From assembly GCA_036346355.1 (NCBI GenBank), contig CM070576.1, positions 16,289,558 to 16,353,557 of the forward strand: DNA of 64,000 nt, read 5' to 3'. This document shows, piece by piece, positions 11,647 through 21,337 of this stretch (position 1 is the stretch's first letter; every line of letters begins with the position of its first letter). The notes beneath the pieces were generated by a model. It did not search any database, was not told where the DNA came from, and saw only the letters and a list, made by a program, of their open reading frames with translations. The stretch is from Rhipidocladum racemiflorum. Taxonomy: Eukaryota > Streptophyta > Magnoliopsida > Poales > Poaceae. The position numbers were made by a program, and so were the translations under genes.

Positions 11647-14008
11647 CACGTGTCGGGACCCGACCTGCAAATCCGGACCCTCTGTGTATTCAGCACTAGT
11701 CCAGGATCACGCTAGTGCACACAGTCTCAACATAGATGAATATCACAATCATACACAGCGGAATAGTAAAAATAGCTCAAATATAGAATATAACTATTGA
11801 ACGACCTTAAGGTCAACCTTACATTTGTGAAACCTTGACGGCTTCAACTCCAAATAAGCAGCAGCGGAACGAAGAACATCGGTGAATCCCATCAATACGC
11901 CACAGGCAACTGACATGGTTCGACTCCTAGATAATCGCCTTCTCACGGAACTTCTTCTTCTTCGACGATGTAGACTTTTGCTCACTGGTGATTGTTTGTT
12001 TGCTAGGGGTGAGTACATAAAGCACTCAGGCAAGTCATGCACGTAATGCAAGTCTAATAGCTATATGCATGGCTTATTCCAAATGAAAAGTGAAGGGGTT
12101 ATTTTGCAATAAAACGACATTTCACAAATATTCATAATAGATTGTAAAGCGGTAAAACAGATAATGATAGTAATAATTTCACAGCTTGTTTCAAAAGTAA
12201 ATCATTCCACATCCTTAACCAATTATCACTTTTCCATAGGCAACCGCCTCCAAACCCAAGTTCAATTTTGAGAAAATCTAACCCTTGAGTGTAATCCCGA
12301 GCATTGTCGACGTGGACTCGGCTATTCGAATAGGTTTTACACTCTGCAGAGGTTATACACTTTACCCACAAGATACAATCCACTCACCACGTCCAGTGAA
12401 TCGCCATACAAGAGTATGCGAATAAGCGATCATAACAAAGCCTTTCGGAAGCCTCAAACAACACAGGTGGTCCTCTCAGGTTCGTGCTCTACACCATCCC
12501 TTCCTTAGCCAAGGCGAAGTATGGGACCAACACACCGTTAGATGGGTATCTGGCCACAGCCCACGATACGCTCCCGCACAATCACACAAACGGTGTAATT
12601 GACACCCTGAGGCTCCACAAGTGAGTCCTTAGCGACTTAGTCAACTAGGGCCGCCCCATTCCAGCCATGTGGTTGTACGATTGACTCAGTTCAAAGGCTT
12701 GCAAGGTTAAGTCCTTAGAGTGACCAGGGCAAGACTACCCAAAACCAAATCAACATCCCCAATGCCACAATCGCCCACCTGATTACTCTTGCCACATGCC
12801 CCGCCGAAATCATTTATCAAACCCCGCTTGATTACCATGCACCACGTGCCATCAACATCACATGATACTTTTCCAAAACAGGTTCAATATATCATTAAGT
12901 CAATATTAACATTTGATTGTCCAAAATCATGTTATGAGCACGAAAGGTGTCTAAGCGATACTACAACGATCTAAACCCATGTTGGCAGTTTAATAATGTC
13001 CAACTAGTAATCCACAACTAGGGTGACAAGGGATCATGGCACATACTTAGATAATCAAGGTGTCATACAGCAATTTGGTATTTATCTAACCCCCATGTTT
13101 AAACAAAGTATCTTTCTAATTGATCTAGCATGCAATAGTTTAAATCAAAATAGATTTCGAAATAGGATCAACATGGTCAAAGCACAACTTGCCTGGCCCT
13201 TGCAAACTTTACTGTCTTTTACTCTTTATCCTTGATCCTTGGTCCTCGACCTTCAACTTCCACTTTCTCGATCCTCAGCTCAACGATTTAGGACGACACG
13301 TCTAACGATTAAAGAAGAAGCAAATACAAACCAATTCAAAAGACAAATCAAGTAAACTCCAAATTAAGAACGAACAGCATTGGGCACAACGGCTTGGGAG
13401 AGATTTGGGAACTCGAACGGATTAGATCGAAGAGTTGACAAAAGAGAACGGGCTTTCGGCAAAACACCGAAAAGGGAAAGATTAATAACTGGGAAAGAAA
13501 GAATAATATTCAAGAATATTTCTTCCGGTTATTATCTTGATTGGACAGATAGCGACATATGGGCTCTCGATCTATAGATCGGGTCCATACGGATATGTTA
13601 GTTCGCAGTGAACTAAATCGATTCTCGAAGTTGACTTTTGTTGACCGAGCGGACATACCAAACAAAAGAGAGACGGATAGATCGGGCATAGGGGTATGAC
13701 AGATGGCCAATGGTCTATCGACCAAGTCCACGAAGGAATTCTCGATTAATGGCAGATTAGGTTTTCAGGGATAAGACAAGACAAGTGTCTTACCACGGTT
13801 GAAACAACGGGAAAGATTGCAAAGATAACAACGCGGCTCACGATAAACTTAGTTCATCAAACCGGTCTTAGGTTAGGTTTTGATTCGGCTTGAAGATGAT
13901 ATGACGATGAGACTAGGCTCACGTCATGATGATAGAACAGGTGAAGGCATCGCACTAGGGTTTGTGCAAGAATACACGCATGCGATGACAACGAGGCGAA
14001 GAGAGCCA

Positions 14009-14405
14009 ATCGTTAACGATGAAACGTTAACGATGGAACGTTAACGATGAAACGTTAACGGTGGAATGTTAACGACAGAGCGTTAACGGCAAAACGTTAA
14101 CGGAGGAACGTTAACGACGAAACGTTAACGCAGCGCACGGCGAAACATTAACGAGGAGCGTTAACGACGAAGCGTTAACGAAACGTTAATGGAGGAACAT
14201 TAACGGAGCGTTAATGACAAAACGTTAACGGCAAGACGTTACCGACGGAGCGTTAACGACAGAGCGTTAACGGTGAAACATTGACGGCAAAACGTTAGCG
14301 GAGGAACGTTAACGGAACGTTAACGGAAGAACGTTAACGGGGAAACGCATCGCGTAACGCTAGCGGAACGTTAACGGTGGAACGTTAACGGCGAACGTTA
14401 ACGGT
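14009..14405. repeat. GTTAAC-rich palindromic minisatellite in LTR 3
   Basis: Same CGTTAACG-centred repeat as in LTR 2, but with more regular units of about 15 bp and more intact GTTAAC cores. Unit order differs between the LTRs, so the block is unstable. Confidence 0.85.
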
Positions 14406-15413
14406 GGAGGTCAACAATGATAGGAGACTTCATGAAGCGAAGTAGCGACCGTCGGTGCAACGACATGGCCGCGGTAGAACGCTACCAAGGACGGCTAACC
14501 GGTGCGCGAACCGGCGGCACGGCCTAGGTTGAAAGACGACGGGTTTAGGCCGGAATCGGCTCCGACGGCAAACGGAGACCAAAAGAACCTTAATGATGGA
14601 CCAAAACAGTACAAGATGATCCTCCGGACGCGACAACACGGCCGGAGCGAACCAAAATAACCGGCGTCAAAAGGCGACGCGCGGCGACGGCAAACGGTGG
14701 CCTAAATATATAAAAAAAAATTCCGGAGGATGGGATGGCAAAGGGAGAATGTCTACTGCGTAGAACGCGGCGAGACAATCTCAACGGTATAGGCGGATTT
14801 TGCGGCGCCCTTCCGGATTAATCACAAACTGGCGATTAACGGGTTTCGGATCAAAACTTTGGACGGCCATAACTTCTAGAATAATGATCGGAACTTAACG
14901 AAATTTGACCGAGAGCTAGATGGGACCAAGAGGCACACCGTGACGCAGGTGGCTCAAAGAAATACCTTCTGGAACAGCGGGGGACGCGCGAGGAAGTTTG
15001 CCGCTGTCTGGAACGCAGTCTGAACGGAGAAATTAATTTGCTGCGCCAAATCCAGAGGGCAAAACCTTGGGGCAAGATGTGCATCCTGTAGAGGACATCC
15101 CCAGGAGTCTACACAAAAAATTTCACCGTCAAACTCGAAAAATTGAGGGAGTTATGGCCTCGGCAAGATTCGAGATTGAAACGGCCGTAACTTTTGATCC
15201 CGTGGACCAAATTGGCTGAATTTTGGACAGCAAGTAGATGGTACCTTGTGGCACACCACGGAGAAGACGGATCTCGAAAAGAGTCGACGAGTTGCCCGGG
15301 ACGCGGCTCCAAAGTTCGGCCGGCGTTGGGCGACGTTCGGGCGACATTGGATGGATCTCGGAGTTTTGGAGATGATCCGGAGGTTGTATATCCGTGGGAG
15401 AGGTCTAGGGGCA

Positions 15414-15421
15414 TTTATATA
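15414..15421 (-). promoter_or_regulatory. LTR TATA box (LTR 3)
   Basis: TATATAAA on the minus strand, in the same conserved context as in the other two LTRs. Transcription would run away from gene A. Confidence 0.5.
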
Positions 15422-16219
15422 GGTTTGGGGAAGAGGCTAGATCAAGAAAAATCAAGTTTGGACGCGTTTGGAGGTGTTTGGGTCGGTTTGGGCATTTTCC
15501 GAGCACTTGGTGTGCGTCTCGGATCCGAGTCGTGGCGGCAGCGTGGGGGCGCGACACCTGTCCGGGTGGGGCGGACTGGGCCGGTGGCCTGGCTGGCGCA
15601 GCGGCGGGCGCTGGGTCGGCAGCGCGGCCATGGCCAAGCGCGGCTGGCGGCAGCGGGCGAGGCGACGCCAACATGCAAGGCGCTGGAAGGGGCGGAGGCG
15701 GCGGGCGGGCAGCGGCAGTGGGCAGCGGGAGGAGAGAGGAGGAGATTAGGCCCAAAGCAAAAATTCGGATTTTCCAACATTTTCCAATTAAAATAATTCC
15801 ACAAATTCAATCAAATCACTTAGGGCAATAAAAATACTAAAAATTCTAGAAAAATTCCAGAAAATATTTTGAGACATTTCCAACCCAAGTAAAAAATTTT
15901 AAGAAAAAAATTATATAAAAATTTACAAATAAATAAATAAATTAAATAAAATGGCTTAATACAAAATGATTAGAATAAATCCAATAAATAGCAAACGAGC
16001 TCCGAAAAATCTCAAAATTTACAGGAAAACTTCTTGAAGCACAAGGAATCCAAATAAAATAAAATAAATTTTATTTGAGGTTTAGAATAATCAAATTAGA
16101 TTGTTTTAGCTTTTAGAAAACTCAAATCAAGTTTTATAAACGCGAGAAAATCAACGAAAATTTTTGGGAAGCTAAACTAAACCAAAATTTTTTGAAAACC
16201 CAAATTTTGGGATGTTACA

Positions 16220-16272
16220 TGGTGGTATCCCCCACTCATTGGCCAATATCTACTCACTCAACACGCTGATCC
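16220..16272 (+). pseudogene. Receptor kinase gene A, LRR fragment upstream of the Reina insertion
   Basis: This 53 bp fragment reads in frame as LRR sequence (GGIPHSLANIYSLNTLI). It continues at 21343 in the same frame once one GATCC duplication is removed. It matches the position of LRR 4-5 in genes B and C. Its left edge is the LTR end at 16219, so the signal peptide, N-terminal cap and first repeats of gene A are absent here and may lie left of the window beyond the array. Confidence 0.8.
16268..16272. repeat. Target site duplication GATCC (left)
   Basis: GATCC directly precedes the chromovirus LTR. The identical 5 bp follows the right LTR at 21338-21342. Five bp is usual for LTR elements. 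Confidence 0.9.
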
Positions 16273-16630
16273 TGTCAAGGGCGTCGGGACCTAGGGTAGC
16301 TGGCCCTTGACTACGGAGTTCGTAGCCACGGTCCGTCTTCGCCGGCGAGGTTTAGCCCCTCTGCCGTCGGCTTGTTTGAGAGAGAGAGATGGGAGATTAG
16401 AGATAATGATCTTCCTCCTTTCTCATTGGTACGCCTCCCCTCTTTATATAGAGGTAAGACCCTAACAAAAGGTAACTAATGATAGTAATCCCTAATCAAT
16501 CTCAATCCCTGAATTCTAGGAGATAACAACCTTATTTGATAGCAAAGGAAACAACTAATTTGGAAACAAGTAATTTCAGCCGGCTGCCCGGCGAACGTCG
16601 CGCCTGGCGTATGTGCGTCCGCACATGACA
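16273..16630 (-). repeat. 3' LTR of the Reina-like element
   Basis: 358 bp, from TGTCAAGG to ACATGACA, same as the LTR at 20980-21337. It contains the TATA motif TATATAAA (minus strand, about 16443-16450) and a short GA run. Confidence 0.92.
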
Positions 16631-17205
16631 TCTCTCCCCCCCTCGAGGTCCAGCTCGTCCTCGAGCTGAAAGTCCGGGAACCGGGCGCGGAAGTTGTCGA
16701 GGTCTTCCCATGTTGCTGATGTGGCCTGCTCGCCGCGCCAATGCACGAGCACTTGGCGAACTCCTCGCGCCAGGCGAGCTTGCTCGACCCGGAGGGGCTC
16801 CGGAACCACCGCGCCATGGTGGACTGTGGGCAGGTCAGGAGGCGTGGCCGGCGGAGTCCCGATGAATTTCTTGAGCACTCCAACATGGAACACATCATGA
16901 AGACGCGCGGCCGGCGGCAGTTCCAGGCGGACAGCGACGTCGTTGATCAGTTCGGCGACGCGGTAGGGGCCGACGAAGCGAGGCTTGAGCTTCCCCGTGG
17001 CCGAGCGTGGAAGGGAGGTGGCCGCGCGCTGACGGAGGCGCAGGAACGCCCAGTCGCCGACCTGGTAAGACACCGGCCGATGGAGCTGGTCGTAGTGGCG
17101 CTTCTGCACTGCTTGCGCCTGCTCCAGGCGGTAGCGGACGTCGGCGAGGAAGGCTGCGCGATCTTCCATCTCCTGGCCATACCGCAACACGAGTCTCACC
17201 TGGCT
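16576..17205 (-). CDS. Integrase C-terminus and chromodomain (Reina-like pol, last frame)
   Basis: This is the third pol frame; the open frame runs 16576-17961 but is meaningful from about 17205 down. It starts in the linker after the integrase core (EERDAFL-like segment ending in ADVRYRLEQAQ), then shows the GPY/F-type module (KLKPRFVGPYRVAEL) and HDVFHVGVLKKF. It ends in a chromodomain with VLVHWRGEQATSATWEDL, whose aromatic residues fit chromovirus chromodomains that steer integration to chromatin. The open frame extends into the 3' LTR (16576-16630), where the final residues are encoded. It is separated from the integrase core by a frameshift near 17195. Confidence 0.8.
   Translation of the reverse strand, partial: SQVRLVLRYGQEMEDRAAFLADVRYRLEQAQAVQKRHYDQLHRPVSYQVGDWAFLRLRQRAATSLPRSATGKLKPRFVGPYRVAELINDVAVRLELPPAARLHDVFHVGVLKKFIGTPPATPPDLPTVHHGAVVPEPLRVEQARLARGVRQVLVHWRGEQATSATWEDLDNFRARFPDFQLEDELDLEGGRDVMCGRTYARRDVRRAAG
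16631..16648 (-). other. Polypurine tract of the Reina-like element
   Basis: The + strand TCTCTCCCCCCCTCGAGG abuts the 3' LTR and reads as an uninterrupted purine run on the element strand except for the distal CTC. It is also part of the chromodomain coding frame. Confidence 0.7.
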
Positions 17206-17690
17206 CGTAGGATCGGATGGAGGGCGGGTCGCGGCCGTAAACCACCCGGAATGGCGTTTCGTGTAGTGATGACTGGTAGGCTGTGTTGTAGACGTACTCA
17301 GCCCACGGCAGCCAGCGAAGCCACTGTCGAGGGCGATCGCCTGTGAAGCAGCGCAGGTACATGATGATGACGCGGTTAGCAGCTTCCGTCTGGCCGTCCG
17401 TCTGGGGGTGGAATGCCGAGGACATGTGCAGCTTCGTGCCCATGAGGCGCATGAGCTCGCGCCAGAACGCCGAAGTGAACACCGGGTCGCGATCGGACAC
17501 GATGGACTGCGGAATGCCGTGGAGACGCACGATGTCGGCGAAGAATGCCTGCGCCACGGTCTCAGCGGTGTACGGGTGCGCCAAGGGGATGAAGTGGCAG
17601 TATTTGCTGAAGCGGTCCACGACGGAGAGGATGACCGTCTTCCCGTGCACCCGGGGCAGCGCCTCCACGAAGTCCGCCGATGTCCGCCTG
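17190..17690 (-). CDS. Integrase catalytic core (Reina-like pol, middle frame)
   Basis: The open frame covers 16895-17851; homology is confined to about 17190-17690. The DD35E core is visible: Asp in DFVEALP, Asp in IVSDRDPVFTS, and Glu in HPQTDGQTEAANR. It then runs through WLPWAEYVYNTAYQSS to FRVVYGRDPP. It inserts cDNA into host DNA. A small deletion near 17680 separates it from the RT frame (GACATC to GACTTC is four bases where related elements have six), and another frameshift near 17195 cuts it from the C-terminus. Confidence 0.8.
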
Positions 17691-19240
17691 CACGATGGAG
17701 GGTATCGGCAGCGGTTGCGGCAACCCGGTGCGCAGGTGTTCGGACTTGTACCGCTGACATGTCGCGCACGCCCGCACGAAGTCCTGCACCAAACGACGCA
17801 TGTTGGGAAAATGGAAGTCGCGGCGGAGGCGGTGCAGTGTGCGATGGACACCCTCGTGGCCGTCGTTGTGGACTGCGGCCAGGATCTCCTGCAGGAGTGG
17901 GGAGGCGGGCGGGATGTACAGGCGCCCGTCGTAGGCGATCATGTCGTCTATCAGTGCCCACGGCTTCGCGCGCGTGCCGGCGTGGACCTCGTCATGGATG
18001 GCGACCAGGGCTGGATCAGTGGCCTGGGCGTGACGGAGGCGCGCGATGAAGTCGAAGCGTGGTGCCGAGATTGACAAAGAATCGCCTCGCTTGTCGCGGC
18101 GGGAGAGGGCGTCGGCCACGGTGTTCGTTGCGCCTGACCTGTACTCAACAGAAAAATCGAACCCCAAGAGCTTGCCGACCCAATGGTGCTGGGGTATCGT
18201 GGCCAGGCGCTGGTCGAGGAGGTACTTGAGGCTGTAGTGGTCCGTCTTGACGACGAAGCGCCGCCCCCATAAATACGGCCTCCAATGCCGAACCGCCTGG
18301 ACGAGGCCGATGAGTTCCCGCTCGTAAGCGGCGAGGGAGCGATGTCGGGGGGCGATGGGGCGGCTGAAGAAGGCTACCGGGTGGCCGTCCTGGACGAGCA
18401 CGGCGCCGAACCCGTGCGACGAAGCGTCACATTCGACGATGAAGAGCTTGGAGAAGTCCGGCATGGCGAGGACGGGGGCCGTGGTGACTGCGGCCTTGAG
18501 CGCTGCGAACGCCGCGGTGGCTGCGTCGTCCCAAGTGAAGCCATCTTTCTTGAGGAGGGCGGTCAGCGGCGCGGCGACCGTGCCGTAGTTGTGGACGAAC
18601 TTGCGGTAGTATCCCGCTAAGCCGAGGAAGCCACGCACCGTCCGAGCTGAACGGGGTGGCGGCCAATCAAGGATGGCCTGCACCTTGGCGGGGTCCATGG
18701 CAACGCCCGCCTCAGATATGACGTGTCCGAGGTAGGCGACGGAGGGGGCGCCGAAGGCGCACTTGGCGCGCTTGACGAAGAGCTGTTGCCGCCGAAGCTC
18801 GGAGAGGACGGCGCGGAGATGTCGAAGGTGATCCGCCCAAGTCTTGCTATATATCAAAATGTCGTCAAAAAATACGAGAACGAAACGACGAAGGAAGGGT
18901 CGAAGTACATCGTTCATGAGGGCCTGAAACGTTGCCGGAGCGTTGCAGAGTCCGAACGCCATCACCAGGAACTCATATAGGCCGTCGTGGGTGCGGAACG
19001 CGGTCTTGTGTACATCCTCCGGCCGCATCCGCACCTGGTGGTACCCGGACCGCAGGTCCAGCTTGGAGAAGAACCGCGCGCCGTGGAGTTCGTCAAGAAG
19101 CTCGTCGACCACCGGGATGGGGAACGCGTCCTTGACAGTGAGCGCGTTCAGGGCGCGGTAGTCCACGCAGAAGCGCCACGACCCGTCGGGTTTCTTGACG
19201 AGGAGGACCGGCGCATTTAAAGCGGAGAGTCGCTGCGGCG
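17685..19240 (-). CDS. Reverse transcriptase, RNase H and integrase zinc finger (Reina-like pol)
   Basis: The open frame is 17562-19271. RT motifs run in order: PVLLVKKPDGSWRFCVDYRALN, SKLDLRSGYHQVRM, the catalytic FFDDILIYS, and LGHVIS. RNase H follows (FIVECDASSHGFGAVL, YERELIGLVQAVRHWR, FVVKTDHYSLKYL), then the integrase HHCC zinc finger (H-N-D-G-H-E-G-V-H with CATCQRYK). All key acidic residues are present. The frame is offset from gag-protease near 19225 and from the integrase core near 17685, so the polyprotein could not be made in one piece from this copy. Confidence 0.85.
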
Positions 19241-20851
19241 GACTATGCCCTGCTCGATCATGGCGGCGCACTGTCGCTCAAGTTCATCCTTGTGGGCCGC
19301 CGGGTATCGGTACGGGCGAACGGCCACCGGCTGCGCGCCCATCTTGAGGGTGATGCGGTGGTCGTGTGCGCGCTTGGGGGGCAGCCCGGTGGGCGCGGCG
19401 AAGATGTCCCCAAAGGAATCCAGGAGCTCGTCGAGGAGGGGCTCTCCGGCCGCCGTGGCGCCGAGGGTCGGCGCGCTGGAGGACGCCATGCCCGACCAGC
19501 AGATGGTGCGCCCCTGGTGCTGGAACGTCATCCGGCGCCTGGCGAGGTCCCAAACAATGGGGCCCAAGGCGCCGAGCCACCGGGTGCCGAGGACCACATC
19601 ATAGCCCGCCAACGGCATGACGAAGAGGTCGGCCGGGAATGCGGCGCCGTCAATGGTCAGTGGCGCGCCGCGGATGACACCGACGCACGAGACGCGCTCG
19701 CCGTTGGCGACCATAGCCGTGAGGCGTGGACGCTGTTGAAGAGGAAGGCCGGAGCGCCGGGCAGCCGCCTCGGAGATGAAGTTGTGGGTGCTGCCGGAGT
19801 CTAGGAGAGCGACGAGCGCCACGGAGCCGAGCGTGACGGCGACCTGCATGGTGTCGGCGAAGGAGACCCCGGCGAGGGCCTGTAGGGAAAAGACGGGGGC
19901 GTCCCCAGTCGCAGCCTCCTCAGACTCCTCGGTGGGGCCGTCATCATCGTCCTCTTCTAAGCCCTCCAGGAGGAACAGATGTTGGCAGAAGCGGTTGTGG
20001 CCCCGGGTGTACTTCTCGTCACAGTTGTAGCAAAGGCCTTTTCGGCGCCGCTCCTCTTGCTCCGCCTGGGTGAGGCGCTTGATCTGGCGGCCCTCGACGG
20101 AGATCGTCGCGGGTGTGGCCACTCTGGGACCCGGTGGCGCCGGCTGGGCTAGGCGTGGCAGCGGCGCAGGAAGCAGAGGCCGTGTCGGGGCCCGGGGCGC
20201 TGGGGCGGCGTACAGCTCGCGCAGCTCAAACTGCCGTGCCAGACTCATGGCGGCGGCCAGGGACTGCGGGTTCTGGATGCGGACGTCAATGCTGAGCGGC
20301 GGCTGGAGACCACCGGTGAAGAGTTGGACCCGCTGCGTCTCCTCGAGCGGACCAGCACGAGGAAGGAGCGCCTGGAACCGATCTTGATATTCGGCGACCG
20401 TGCCCGTACGCCGGCACTCAGCCAATTCGGCCAGCGGAGCAGAGCGCAGTGGCGGCCCAAAGCGCAGGTTCAGCAGCTCCATGAATCGCCGCCATGACGG
20501 GGTGCCTTCGTCCCTCTGGACCTGGACGTACCACATCTGCGCACCGTCTTCCAAGTTGTAGGAGGCCATCCAGACCTTCTCCTCCTCCATGATCCGCTGC
20601 TGATGGAAGTACGATTCGCAGCGATTAACGAAGACCAACGGATCGGTTTTTCCGTCGTACCGGGGAAAATCCATCTTCTGGAACCGTGGTGGTCTATCAT
20701 GGTGGTGCTGTCCATCGTGGTCCCTGACGGCGCCCGATGAGGAGGAGGAGTTGTCCTTCTGGAGCTGGACCACGGACGTCTGGAGGGACGTCACGGTTGT
20801 GGTCAGTTGCTCGATCATCTTGGCCAGATCGGCGGTGGTCGGGTCAGCCAT
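19217..20851 (-). CDS. gag and aspartic protease (Reina-like)
   Basis: 544 aa from ATG at 20851. The N-terminal 50 residues are a predicted helical segment. The capsid domain includes PPRFQKMDFPRYDGKTDP, WMASYNLEDGAQMWY and LNLRFGPPLRS. A CCHC-like knuckle (CYNCDEKYTRGHNRFC) follows an RRKGL stretch near residue 285, then an acidic linker. The protease has the catalytic LLDSGSTHNFIS near residue 365 and the second-strand VVLGTRWL. The frame ends at a stop just after RRSDSPL, where related elements run on into RT. The protein therefore appears complete for gag and protease only. It is very similar to the gag at 62790. Confidence 0.88.
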   Translation of the reverse strand: MADPTTADLAKMIEQLTTTVTSLQTSVVQLQKDNSSSSSGAVRDHDGQHHHDRPPRFQKMDFPRYDGKTDPLVFVNRCESYFHQQRIMEEEKVWMASYNLEDGAQMWYVQVQRDEGTPSWRRFMELLNLRFGPPLRSAPLAELAECRRTGTVAEYQDRFQALLPRAGPLEETQRVQLFTGGLQPPLSIDVRIQNPQSLAAAMSLARQFELRELYAAPAPRAPTRPLLPAPLPRLAQPAPPGPRVATPATISVEGRQIKRLTQAEQEERRRKGLCYNCDEKYTRGHNRFCQHLFLLEGLEEDDDDGPTEESEEAATGDAPVFSLQALAGVSFADTMQVAVTLGSVALVALLDSGSTHNFISEAAARRSGLPLQQRPRLTAMVANGERVSCVGVIRGAPLTIDGAAFPADLFVMPLAGYDVVLGTRWLGALGPIVWDLARRRMTFQHQGRTICWSGMASSSAPTLGATAAGEPLLDELLDSFGDIFAAPTGLPPKRAHDHRITLKMGAQPVAVRPYRYPAAHKDELERQCAAMIEQGIVRRSDSPL

Positions 20852-20960
20852 GTCTGAAGTGACCGACGCAGCGGCCGACGGTGGCGAATTGGGTGGGCTG
20901 GGTGGTGGCGCTGAGGAGGCTGGCTGTTGCGGCGGCGCGGCAGAGGAAGACGAGGAACAC

Positions 20961-20979
20961 CTGGAAGCTGATACCAGGT
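20961..20979 (-). other. Primer binding site of the Reina-like element
   Basis: The + strand GCTGATACCAGGT reads ACCTGGTATCAGC next to the 5' LTR. TGGTATCAG matches initiator tRNA-Met; the following bases diverge. Confidence 0.65.
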
Positions 20980-21337
20980 TGTCAAGGGCGTCGGGACCTA
21001 GGGTAGCTGGCCCTTGACTACGGAGTTCGTAGCCACGGTCCGTCTTCGCCGGCGAGGTTTAGCCCCTCTGCCGTCGGCTTGTTTGAGAGAGAGAGATGGG
21101 AGATTAGAGATAATGATCTTCCTCCTTTCTCATTGGTACGCCTCCCCTCTTTATATAGAGGTAAGACCCTAACAAAAGGTAACTAATGATAGTAATCCCT
21201 AATCAATCTCAATCCCTGAATTCTAGGAGATAACAACCTTATTTGATAGCAAAGGAAACAACTAATTTGGAAACAAGTAATTTCAGCCGGCTGCCCGGCG
21301 AACGTCGCGCCTGGCGTATGTGCGTCCGCACATGACA
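20980..21337 (-). repeat. 5' LTR of the Reina-like element
   Basis: 358 bp, identical by eye to 16273-16630. A minus-strand TATATAAA lies at about 21150-21157 and would drive leftward transcription through gag and pol, antisense to gene A. Confidence 0.92.

Larger units (their letters stand above)
8992..11650 (-). mobile_element. Internal region 2 of the array (gag only)
   Basis: This 2,659 bp copy of internal region 1 has the same order of leader, capsid and knuckles and also lacks pol. It differs by scattered substitutions and short indels, so the two units are not identical. Confidence 0.8.
1..16219 (-). mobile_element. Tandem array of a non-autonomous long-LTR retrotransposon (LTR-int-LTR-int-LTR)
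   Basis: Three copies of a long LTR alternate with two copies of a 2.66 kb internal region at a period of about 7.2 kb. The LTR is bounded by TGTCGGGACC on the left and GATGTTACA on the right. The initiator-Met-type primer site beside 4431 and 11651 and the polypurine tract beside 1767 and 8991 are on the minus strand, so the element reads right to left. Neighbouring internal regions share one LTR, the structure expected from unequal or LTR-LTR recombination. No protease, reverse transcriptase, RNase H or integrase was found, so movement would need an autonomous partner. The TGTAACATCCC own-strand start resembles Del/Tekay-type gypsy LTRs of rice (inference). The right end cuts receptor-kinase gene A at 16219/16220; the left end is outside the window. 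Confidence 0.85.
11651..16219 (-). repeat. LTR 3 of the array (complete, 4,569 bp)
   Basis: It begins TGTCGGGACC at 11651 and ends GATGTTACA at 16219, where receptor-kinase coding sequence resumes. As the 5' LTR on the element strand it would drive transcription leftwards. It contains the TATA box at 15414-15421 and the minisatellite at 14009-14405. Confidence 0.88.
16273..21337 (-). mobile_element. Reina-like Ty3/gypsy chromovirus inserted in gene A
   Basis: This complete 5,065 bp element has two 358 bp LTRs that I read as identical and GATCC target duplications. The order on the minus strand is LTR, primer site, gag, protease, RT, RNase H, integrase, chromodomain, polypurine tract, LTR. 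Compact size, short LTRs and a C-terminal chromodomain suggest the Reina clade (inference). Identical LTRs mean a very recent insertion, yet the coding region carries three frameshifts. It interrupts the LRR coding sequence of gene A in the opposite orientation. Confidence 0.92.

Noticed and set aside
1..16219. Satellite DNA explanation for the 7.2 kb period
   Set aside because: Each unit has LTR ends, primer site, polypurine tract and gag, which a satellite would not have.
16741..18074. Long plus-strand open frames opposite the Reina-like pol
   Set aside because: They are mirror frames of high-GC coding sequence on the other strand; the minus strand has clear integrase motifs.
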